From the NCBI GenBank assembly GCA_964058845.1, contig CAXKVR010000927.1, forward strand, positions 1 to 20,470: a stretch of 20,470 nucleotides of DNA, in the 5' to 3' direction. The notes beneath the pieces are model-generated. The model had not been told where the DNA came from and did no database searches. It saw nothing but the letters and a program-made list of their open reading frames with translations. Both the position numbers and the translations under genes were made by a program. Of this stretch, positions 10,401-17,365 are shown piece after piece. Position 1 is the first letter of the stretch. Each line of letters starts with the position of its first letter. Origin of the DNA: Carex sylvatica. Lineage: Eukaryota; Streptophyta; Magnoliopsida; Poales; Cyperaceae.

Positions 10401-11303
10401 ACATCTGTCTTGTTTGAACTTTCAACATCTACTTTGTTTTATAATTAAAATAAATTTCTGATGCAACTATTGCAGATAATATCATAAGGAATGGTGGTTT
10501 TGAGGAGGGCCCTTACCTATTCACAGTCAGGCCCGGGGGTGTGCTGATTCCACCTCTAATTGAAGATGTTCACTCACCTCTGCCGGCATGGATGGTGGAG
10601 TCGCTCAAGGCGGTCAAGTTCATTGACTCTGATCACTACTCTGTGCCCCAGGGAAAGCGTGCAGTCGAGCTTGTTGCCGGCAGAGAGAGCGCCTTGGCAC
10701 AGGTTTGTAACTACTCGTGTCACTTGGCCTTAAGAATAGTATATGCAGTGAAAAGAAGATTGGTATACTATTCCTCGTGGGACTCAAAATCATGTACTGG
10801 TTAACAAAATTGAACCTTTTGTAAACTCTCATCATGTACGTGAATAGAAATTACAAGGTTCGTACATTTCATTCTACCTAGCTCCCAATTTGTATGCTAT
10901 TCCTTGTGGTACTCCTATTTTGCACCACTGGAAATAATTTCGGAAAATTTACAATCCCTCCTAGTCTCTTAATAGTGGCCTTGATTGTACGCAGATTGTT
11001 CGAACTATTCCTGGGAAAACATACGGTCTGACGTTCTCAGTTGGTGATGCTGCTGATGGTTGCATAGGTTACATGATGGTCGACGTCTATGCAGCCCGAG
11101 GAACTTTGAAGGTGGCTTACGAGTCAAATGGAACAGGAGGGTCCAAGAACGCGAATTTGAGGTTCGTGGCAAATGGAAATAGAACCCATGTTACCTTCCT
11201 TAGCTCGAACTACCACATGAAGTCCGATGGGTCCCTATGCGGGCCGGTTATTGATGATGTTCTGCTATTAAGCGTTCGGAATCCTGGCAGAAGGCTTCGT
11301 TGA
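4416..11303 (+). CDS. DUF642 gene 2, complete, hybrid origin likely
   Basis: This is a complete DUF642 cell-wall protein gene of 367 codons. Exons are 4416-4485, 8981-9198, 9753-10032, 10476-10702 and 10995-11303 (stop 11301-11303). All introns are GT-AG. The start is the first in-frame ATG: reading back, an in-frame TAA precedes it with no other Met between. Residues 1-20 form a signal peptide (MLLYGAFFML core, small residues before VKDG). The mature protein carries two DUF642/galactose-binding-like modules with LLPNGDF, WEISGFVEY, ARTCAQSE, EEDPACGPLIDS, NGGFEEGP, VPQGKRAVELV, VRTIPGKTY and CGPVIDDV. The length matches the family. An oddity is PGGVLIPP in exon 4, where gene 1 and the family have Trp before GVLIPP. 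Intron 1 is 4,495 bp and holds two MITEs. Exons 2-5 resemble gene 1, whereas exon 1 and the promoter resemble gene 3. The wall location and ligand binding are inferred from the family. Confidence 0.92.
5551..6240 (+). mobile_element. hAT-like MITE, 690 bp, in intron 1 of gene 2
   Basis: The ends are inverted repeats of about 24 bp: the left end starts taagggtgaaaacggag, and the right end, complemented, starts ggggtgaaaacggagcgg. An 8-bp target duplication, ttcatttt, flanks it at 5543-5550 and 6241-6248. The aligned site in gene 3 intron 1 (near 18475) has a single ttcatttt and no element. Many copies of a tatccg / cggata motif crowd both subterminal regions, as is common in hAT elements. It has no transposase, so it is non-autonomous. 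It includes a 28-bp tandem repeat at 5600-5655. Confidence 0.82.
5600..5655 (+). repeat. 28-bp tandem duplication inside the MITE
   Basis: Two adjacent 28-bp copies (5600-5627 and 5628-5655) both begin cgaatttaaacagagcgg and differ only at the last base. They lie in the left subterminal region of the hAT-like MITE and multiply its cggata motif. Confidence 0.85.
6421..6924 (+). mobile_element. Second hAT-like MITE, 504 bp, in intron 1 of gene 2
   Basis: The left end taggtgtcaa and the complement of the right end, aggggtgtcaac, form short inverted repeats of the hAT type. The 8-bp target duplication atttacgt lies at 6413-6420 and 6925-6932. The interior is very AT-rich, with a TA microsatellite at 6459-6480, and has no coding capacity. 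The left end seems to have lost two of the four G residues. No counterpart exists in gene 3, where the surrounding sequence is also absent. Confidence 0.72.
7448..7590 (+). repeat. Intronic block shared with gene 3 intron 1
   Basis: This block resembles 18828-18960: shared pieces include gtggttt-tgggtggtc, aagatgtag-gatgg, and gcctccatgg. It is the last place in gene 2 intron 1 where I can align gene 3. The minus-strand frames here (for example 7270-7665) look alike in both copies but have no recognisable domain. It may be a remnant of a transposon or an old promoter; I do not recognise it. Confidence 0.5.
10206..10283 (+). mobile_element. 78-bp hairpin insertion (tiny MITE-like) in intron 3 of gene 2
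   Basis: A perfect 22-bp inverted repeat (10206-10227 and 10262-10283, ends taatagagg / cctctatta) surrounds a 34-nt loop. The direct repeat aaaat lies on each side (10201-10205 and 10284-10288). Gene 1 intron 3 has the uninterrupted site aaataaaatgcat near 2276-2286. The insertion is therefore specific to gene 2. The transcript would fold into a perfect stem-loop. The element family is not recognised. Confidence 0.75.
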
Positions 11304-11961
11304 GTGACTCGATTAGAAAATAAATAGTGATGTGTGTGATTCAAATTTAATGTACATTAGGTGCACTGTTGCTGGGATGATTGTTTTGTTTTTGCACAAA
11401 CGCAGGCAAACCTGTTTGTTGAAATTGGAGAAGATCAGAGTTTTCTGGGAACATTTCTATTATATATGGAACAGCAATTTTTGTTTACTGTGAAGTAATT
11501 CTGAATGTGGAGCTGTTTAGCATTTTGCATACCTGTAAGCTGTAAAATCAGTGCCAATTATTAATCGTGTCAAATTAAGTTGGTTAGAATCACATTCATA
11601 GATTACCAGATTTAGGATGTGCTTCAGGTGGTTAAATCTGGTTTGGACTGCATTCAGACTGGTTTTTATAACTCCCAGATAGATTCAAATTTTAAAAGAT
11701 TTGAATGAATGTGGATTTTAAATTAACTTAATTTGGCATTTGGTTTGCCATGTTTGGGTTATAGCGGGCTCTCGACTGAAGTCCAAATACTGGTTACTGA
11801 TGCCTCAGCTTAATCTGGTAGGTTTGATTAAAACAACGAGGCTGTTTCACTGAGTCCTTGATTGTTTTATCTGAGATATAATTCGTTTATTCGTTAAAGT
11901 TCTGTGTAATTTTGGATTAGAAAATATTACCATTTGGATTGGATTAGAGAATATTACCATT
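11304..11961 (+). other. 3' flank of gene 2 up to the copia element
   Basis: No gene is visible. The sequence is collinear with 3291-3887 after gene 1, with an AATAAA-like motif at 11319-11324 that is too close to the stop codon to be the likely poly(A) signal. The last 50 bases contain a 27-bp tandem duplication at the copia junction. Confidence 0.7.
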
Positions 11962-11963
11962 TG
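11912..11963 (+). repeat. 27-bp period tandem duplication at the copia left junction
   Basis: The segment starting ttggattag and ending accattt occurs at 11912-11935 and 11939-11962 with one mismatch. The second copy runs directly into the 5' LTR. Unit 1 has only one equivalent (near 3863-3886). Confidence 0.8.
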
Positions 11964-12128
11964 TTATTGAGATTTATGTATGTTTATTGCATTATTAGAA
12001 GTTATAGGGTTATATTGGTAAGAAATGAATTATAAAGAATAGTAGGGTTATGAATGAAAAATGTAACGCCTATATAGGCCCAAAAGAACAAAAGAATCAA
12101 TACAATTCATTTTTCCTAAAAATCCACA
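11962..12128 (+). repeat. 5' LTR of the copia element
   Basis: The LTR starts TGTTATTGAG (the alternative start TGAG at 11968 gives 161 bp) and ends aaaatccaCA. It aligns with the 3' LTR along its length with about 13 differences and one 3-bp indel at the very start. The short length is within the range for copia elements. Contents include a tatatagg motif near 12070, possibly the core promoter. Confidence 0.9.
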
Positions 12129-12141
12129 TGGTATCAGAGCC
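12129..12141 (+). other. Primer binding site for initiator tRNA-Met
   Basis: The sequence tggtatcagagcc immediately follows the CA end of the 5' LTR. It is the standard plant copia primer binding site, complementary to the 3' end of initiator tRNA-Met. Confidence 0.9.
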
Positions 12142-12534
12142 TTACAAAACCTAAACCTAACCCTAGCTGCTACAGTAACCGGTTCGCTACAGTACCGGTC
12201 TGCCGCTACAGTAAATGCTCATCTCATCTCTTCCGTCACTCGGTCTTCTCTTCTTCTAGAGTCGGCCGGCTACCAAAGGTAGCCTCTTTGTGTTGATTGG
12301 CCGGCGTGGGGAGCCTCTACCCCACGATACCCGAGAAGCGGGTTTGGATCGCGGTTTGATCGGGGTTTGAACTCGAATCTTGATGAGGTACATCAAGATC
12401 GGGTCAAGAAGAAGAAGAAGAGAGAGGGAGATGATGTGGATCTCGATCTTAACAGTGTAAGATCGGGTCTAAGAGAGTAATAAGAAGAATTCGAACTTGG
12501 ATTGATTTGTGAGGCGTAGATCTGAGTCGGATCA
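12142..12534 (+). other. Copia untranslated leader
   Basis: This runs between the primer binding site and the gag start. It contains three close repeats of gctacagta (about 12168-12212) and many ggtttga/gatcggg-like words. It has no coding capacity on the + strand; a minus-strand frame at 12393-12608 is low-complexity and unconvincing. Confidence 0.7.
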
Positions 12535-12963
12535 ATGTCAAAGGAGGAGACTGGAAATGCGTTTGCGAAGGCTTGCGCGAAGCTGAGCTCTGATGAGATG
12601 GTTGTCATGGTGCGACGAGCATTGGCCGTGTACCAAGATTATGTTGAGAGCAAGTCTAAGATTCAAAAGGTTGAGCTGCCACTTATCGACATGAGGCTCG
12701 AAGGGCCAGCTACGTACTTGACTGAGGAGGAGAGCCGGATTAGGCTACAGGCTAAGGCAGCAGGACTTCCAGGGGTGAAGTCAGCACTAGCGGTCTCAAA
12801 CTCAGATCACACAAGTAACACAGGGTTTAGAGGTGAGTCTCGACGGTGTTACATATGTGGTGAGGTAGGTCACCTGAAACAGACTTGTTCTAAGTCACCT
12901 AAGAAGCGAGATGCAGGTGAAAGGGGGCAGTCTGGGAACTGTGAACGTGGCCGTGGGGGCTAA
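12535..12963 (+). pseudogene. Copia Gag, short, with zinc knuckle
   Basis: This is the nucleocapsid/capsid part of the polyprotein, 142 codons before a TAA at 12961. A CX2CX4HX4C zinc knuckle (CYICGEVGHLKQTC) is at 12847-12888, followed by a Gly/Arg-rich tail that continues in frame beyond the stop. Copia Gag is normally 250-350 residues with a long central domain before the knuckle. Here only about 100 residues precede it, and an EGPATYL-like segment joins straight to a TEEESRIRL-like segment, so an in-frame internal deletion is likely. The start is the ATG at 12535. Confidence 0.85.
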
Positions 12964-13770
12964 AGAGGTGGAAGAGGAGGCAACCGAGTAAATTTGATGG
13001 TTGCAAAGGAAGAGAAACAAGCTATTGTGGGGTTATCCGAGGAGGATCTGATTATAGAGATAGTCAGGAGGAGGCAGAGAGGAGCAAGTGAGGGGAAGAG
13101 TGCGGTCGCTGACACACTTGCTCTTGCCTCTATACCCACTACTAGATCATCAGATTGGATAGTAGACTCTGGTGCATCTCGCCATGTGACTGGTGCTGCT
13201 AGGGAGTTTTCTTCCTATACTCACTTGGCAGTCCTAGATAGCATTCAGACAGCCGATGGTACGGTCCAGCCCGTGGTTGGTAAGGGTACTGTGAGATGTA
13301 CAGATTCAGTGACTCTGACCAATGTGTTGCATGCTCCTTCCTTTTCCGTAAACATGGTGTCCATTAGTGCTATTATTCGTGAGCAGAAATGCATTGTGAC
13401 CTTTGATATTCCGACGATGGTTTTTCAGGAGAAGGGGACAGGTCGGATACTTGGGACTGGCACTTGGCATGATGGGTTGTGGTACATGGATAGAAAATGG
13501 ATGGACACATCGCTGGCATCTGTGGTCGATAAAGTGGGGACAGGAGGATCTGGGGTGACTGTGGAGGATGAGTTGCTTCTGATTCATCGGCGGATGGGGC
13601 ACTCTTCCTTCAGCCTACTGGAACGTCTGTTTCCATCAAAGTATGAGAAAGTTGACAAACAGAAACTTGTGTATGATGGATGTGAGTTTGGGAAGCATAC
13701 AAAGAGTTCGTATGTAAGCTTAGGAAGTAGGAGTTCTCATGCCTTTGATCTGGTACACTCGGATGTATGA
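12964..13770 (+). pseudogene. Copia protease and pre-integrase zinc finger
   Basis: This is the same frame as gag. The aspartic protease motif DSGAS is at 13165-13179 in the context WIVDSGASRHVTG, and LTNVLHAP-like and LWYMDR-like segments follow, as usual before integrase. The GAG-pre-integrase finger retains HRRMGH, but in the second half (YDGCEFGKH) the first of the two usual cysteines is Tyr, so HHCC zinc binding is probably lost. The frame stops at TGA 13768-13770 within the conserved HSDV block, where copia proteins have Trp. Confidence 0.88.
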
Positions 13771-14481
13771 GGGCCTTGCTCAACAACTTCGATGAATGTG
13801 TATAGATTTTTTGTGACTTTCATCGATTGTTATTCTCGTGTCACATGGTTGTATTTGATGAAGAACAAAAGTGATGTACTTGCTTGCTTCAAGGATTTTC
13901 ATAAGGCGGTTCAAACTCAGTTTGGTGTTGTGGTGAAGGCACTGAGATCCGATAATGAGTCTGAATATACAAACAAGGCATTCGAGGAGTATTTGTCAGT
14001 TCATGGGATACATCATCAGACCACGTGCCCTTACACACCAGCACAAAATGGAGTGGCAGAGAGGAAGAATAGATACTTGTTGGAGGTAGCCCGGTGCATA
14101 ATGATCTCCATGAATGTTCCGAAATATTTGTGAGGACAAGCAGTTCAGACAGCCGCACAATTGATCAACAGAATGCCATCTAGAGTGTTGGACTGGCAGA
14201 TTCCGTGTGTGATGTTGAAAGGAGATAATGGGGGTATTCTTCCTCCTAAGGTATTTGGCTGTGTGTGCTTTGTGAAAGACAACAGACCAACAATGGGGAA
14301 GTTGGATCCCAAAGCGGTGAAATGCATCTTTGTGGGTTACTCTGGTACTCAAAAGGGTTATGTGTGCTGGAGTCCGATAGAGAGGAGATTGTTTGTGAGT
14401 ATGGATGTTACATTTTGCGAGCTCCAACCTTACTACTCCTCAGAGACTACATCACCCTTTGGAGACTCGCTCGATACATGA
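13771..14481 (+). pseudogene. Copia integrase core
   Basis: The catalytic D, D35E triad is intact: Asp in FIDCYSR (codon 13825-13827), Asp in LRSDNES (13951-13953) and Glu in NGVAERKNR (14059-14061), with exactly 35 residues between the last two. A TGA at 14131-14133 lies where the family has Trp, and another TGA at 14479-14481 ends the C-terminal part (KCIFVGYSGTQKGY, the usual integrase C-terminal motif, is near 14320-14360). No frameshift is present. Confidence 0.9.
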
Positions 14482-15090
14482 GGTATGAGGCGAAAGGGAG
14501 AGAGTAGTAGTGATAGTGAGAGGAGGATGGTGAGTGTGGGTGGTATTCCTTGCCCACTGATGGATTCGGCCAGGGTTGAGCCAGAAAATAAGGATTCGGC
14601 TAGAGTTGAGCCGAAAAAGGAGGATTTGACTAGAATTGAGCCAGAAAAGGAGAATTCGGCTAGGGTTGAGCCGGAAGTTGAGAGGAATAGATCCGAAGGT
14701 GGTAGAACTCAGGCTCAGGGGGAGTCGAGATATCGTGAGGTGTATGTGAGAAGAAATAAGCAGAGTGAGGGAGCCGTGCCTACAGTGTCACCTGTGCCAA
14801 GTCCCTTGTTCCTGCCTACTCCGACTCCTGAGACACTTACACCATCCAACTCAGACTCAGAATATACAGGTGCTATGATTCCTCTCTCTACTCCTCCCAC
14901 GTCCCTATCAGTAAGAAGGACTTATTGCGAGAATGCGGGCATTCCTCCTGACCGATATGGTTTTCTGCATGAGATTGCTCAGTTTGTCTCTTACTCACAG
15001 ATATCACCGGTACATAGAGCGTTCATTGCATCACTAGACACTATCTTTATCCCTAAGTGTTGGCAAGTTGCTAAAGGAGATCCAAAGTGA
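14482..15090 (+). pseudogene. Copia integrase C-terminal tail / linker with 30-bp repeats
   Basis: This is a hydrophilic linker between integrase and reverse transcriptase, in the same frame. It holds four 30-bp tandem repeats (14566-14685), each coding ten residues like SARVEPE-K, then a Pro/Ser/Thr-rich stretch. It ends near the start of RT at TGA 15088-15090, again at a position that is normally Trp in the family. Confidence 0.78.
14566..14685 (+). repeat. Four in-frame 30-bp repeats in the copia linker
   Basis: Copies are 14566-14595, 14596-14625, 14626-14655 and 14656-14685. Each encodes a ten-residue acidic unit of the type S-A-R-V-E-P-E-x-x-x. The third copy is the most diverged (LTRIEPEKEN). 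The 30-bp period preserves the frame. Confidence 0.85.
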
Positions 15091-15800
15091 AAAACAGCCA
15101 TGCTAGAAGAGCTCAGTGCCCTTTGCAAGACCAAAACCTGGGAACTTGTGTCACTACCACCATGCAAGAAGGCTGTTGGATGCAAATGGGTCTTCACAGT
15201 AAAACAAAATCCAGAGGGTCTGGTTGAGCGCTACAAGGCTCGGCTGGTAGCGAAGGGGTACAGTCAGACCTATGGCATTGACTATGATGAGACCTTTGCA
15301 CCCGTGGCGAAGATGAGCACAGTAAGGACACTGGTTTCCATGGCAGTGAATGAGGGATGACAGTTACACCAACTCGATGTGAAGAATGCATTTCTTCATG
15401 GTGATTTGTTGGAGGAGGTGTACATGGAGGTTCCACCAGGGTTTGGCACAAACCAGACAGTGGGTAAGGTGTGCAGGCTCAAGAAGTCGCTCTATGAGTT
15501 GAAGCAGTCCCCTCGGGTCTGGTTTAATAGGTTCATGAAGGCTATGGTAGGCATGGGCTATAAGCAAATCAATGCTGACCACACGGTGTTTTCTCGACAA
15601 TATTGTGGTCACATTACTATGCTGGCTGTGTATGTCGATGATATGATCATTACCGGGAATGATGAGGGGGAGATTGCAAAGTTGAAAGAAAAATTGGAAA
15701 AAGAATTCGAGGTGAAGGATTTAAGACAACTTAGGTACTTCCTTGGAATTGAGGTGGCTCGCGAAGTAGAGATGATTGTTCTATCCCAAAGGAAATATGT
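15091..15800 (+). pseudogene. Copia reverse transcriptase (RVT_2)
   Basis: Motifs in order are [61 protein letters not shown] and the catalytic YVDD at 15631-15642. A TGA at 15358-15360 sits immediately before the LDVKNAFLHG block, at a normally Trp position. The rest of the domain is uninterrupted. Confidence 0.9.
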
Positions 15801-16584
15801 CCTAGACTTGCTTACAGAGACATGCATGTTGGGGTGTAGGCCTGCAGTTTCTCCAATTGATGTGAAGACCAAGATAAGTGCAGAGGCAGGAGAAGAGGTT
15901 GATCGTGAGAGATACCAGAGAATGGTAGGCAGATTGATCTATTTGACACATACTCGTTCCGATATCTTATTTGCAGTGAGCGTGGTGAGTCGCTACATGC
16001 ATGACCCTAGGAAGAGCCATATGGACGCAGTGTATCACATTCTGAGGTACCTGAAGAGTGCACCGGGGAAGGGCTTGTTTTTCAGAAAGAATGAGCACAT
16101 GAACATTGAGGATTACTGTGACTCTGATTGGGCTAGTTGCCAAGATGACTGAAGGTCCACAGCTGGCTACTGCATGTTTGTAGGGGGCAATTTGGTCTCT
16201 TGGAAGAGCAAGAAGCAGCCAGTTGTTGCGAGATCGACAGCAGAAGCCGAGTACAGGGCTATGGCATTGGGAGTTGCTGAGATGGTGTGGCTGAAGAGGT
16301 TATTGGAAGAGCTCAAGGTGAATCACAGAGCTCAAATGCAATTGTGGTGCGATAGCAAGTTAGCGATCAGCATTGCCAACAATCCTGTGCAGCATGACAG
16401 AACCAAGCATGTGGAGATCGATAGGTTCTTCATAAAGGAAAAGCTAGAAAGTGGACTATTGGAGCTGAGTCATGTAGCTACTGGAGATCAAGTAGCTGAC
16501 TGCCTCACCAAAGGACTTAACTCAATAGATCTAGAAATGTTTTGTGACAAGATGAGCTTGATGGATATCTTTTGCCCATCTTGA
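15801..16584 (+). pseudogene. Copia RNase H domain and end of pol
   Basis: Family motifs are DILFAVSVVSRYM, YCDSDWA, AEAEYRAM, LWCDSKLAISIANNP and HVEIDRFFIKEKL, followed by the usual VADCLTKGL end. A TGA at 16150-16152 follows SCQDD where the family has Arg. The natural stop TGA (16582-16584) overlaps the polypurine tract. Confidence 0.9.
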
Positions 16585-16591
16585 GAGGGAG
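16583..16591 (+). other. Polypurine tract
   Basis: The purine run gagagggag directly precedes the 3' LTR start TGTTGAG and overlaps the pol stop codon. It is the plus-strand primer site of the element. Confidence 0.85.
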
Positions 16592-16755
16592 TGTTGAGAT
16601 TTATGTATGTTTATTGCATTATTAGAAGTTATAGGGTTATATTGATAAGAAAAGAATTATAAAGAATAGTAGAGTTAGGAATGAAAAATATAATGTCTAT
16701 ATAGGCTCAAAAGAACAAAGAAATTAATACAATTTATTTTTTCTAAAAATCCACA
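16592..16755 (+). repeat. 3' LTR of the copia element
   Basis: It starts TGTTGAG directly after the polypurine tract and ends ccaCA before flanking gacacc. Relative to the 5' LTR nearly all differences put A or T here where the 5' copy has G or C. Confidence 0.92.
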
Positions 16756-17295
16756 GACACCATGCACCTCCAGTCATTCTCTGGTGTTGTTTTGGATCAT
16801 AGTTCAGTCAGGTCCGGGTATTTTTGGGGTTTGTATGCTGGGGTTTAATCAGGAGGGTTTTCATTATTTTATTTTAAACTCTTTCAGATCCAGCTCGTGT
16901 ACAGATATCAGCTTTGACTGATGGTTTGGGTTCTTCCTAGTGAAGGTTTGATCCAAAATTTTTGTCCTGTGTAAATCATTTATTACTAGTAATCTAGCTA
17001 TTTTTCATAATCAATTTAATGTTAACAACAGGAAGTATCTATCCCATGTGCTTTCTTGTGCAATTATTCAATGAAGATCCATTTGATCTGATTCAGTTTG
17101 ATTTATTGCACAGTTATATATCTCCCACTTTTTGAGTGTTATTGATTTGCTAGCCAGTCAACTCCTTGTACAAGCTTCTCTTTCTAGTTCCTTTGTTATA
17201 TAAATTGGCTTACCTCTTGTTAATACCACATTTGTCATTTGTGTTGCGCCTTTACCTATCAATTGCATTGCTCATTCAGACAAATCACGATATCA
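16756..17295 (+). other. 5' flank of gene 3 downstream of the copia element
   Basis: This is collinear with 3888-4415 upstream of gene 2, roughly 90% identical by eye in its best part (16880-17085 against 3978-4185). It contains the presumed promoter and 5' UTR of gene 3. The hydrophobic frame beginning near 17166 is out of frame with the true leader exon. Confidence 0.7.
17115..17121 (+). promoter_or_regulatory. Candidate TATA box for gene 3
   Basis: The motif tatatat lies about 180 bp upstream of the gene 3 ATG and about 360 bp downstream of the copia 3' LTR. It lies just after the conserved tttattgcacag, whereas the gene 2 candidate lies just before it, so at least one of the two is probably not functional. 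Confidence 0.2.
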
Positions 17296-17365
17296 ATGAT
17301 GCACTATGGTGCCTTTATCATTCTAATATGTGCTGCTTTTCCAACTTCATTTGCTGTGAAGGACG
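17296..17365 (+). other. Exon 1 of gene 3: signal-peptide mini-exon
   Basis: This is the counterpart of the gene 2 leader exon: 70 nt, ATG at the same aligned place, a hydrophobic core (YGAFIILICAAFP), then TSFAVKD and the first base of Gly before a gtatgc donor. The next acceptor is the cag at 19638-19640, 2,275 bp away, where exon 2 begins GC-TTA-TTA and restores Gly-Leu-Leu. Conservation of length, phase and donor between two copies supports a real coding exon rather than a chance frame. Confidence 0.87.

Larger units (their letters stand above)
11962..16755 (+). mobile_element. Ty1/copia LTR retrotransposon, decayed, 4.8 kb
   Basis: The layout is 5' LTR, tRNA-iMet binding site, gag, protease, integrase, reverse transcriptase, RNase H, polypurine tract, 3' LTR. 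Integrase preceding RT marks the copia superfamily. Gag-pol is a single frame broken by seven stops and has a short Gag, so the copy cannot be autonomous. The right flank gacacc continues the unit 1 sequence precisely, but no 5-bp target duplication is found on the left. The element lies between gene 2 and gene 3 in the same orientation as both. I do not assign a lineage within copia. Confidence 0.93.

Noticed and set aside
13768..16152. Recoded TGA codons (readthrough or reassignment) in the copia frame
   Set aside because: The excess of TGA is explained by TGG-to-TGA transitions, and one stop is TAA. A damaged zinc finger and short Gag also point to a dead copy.
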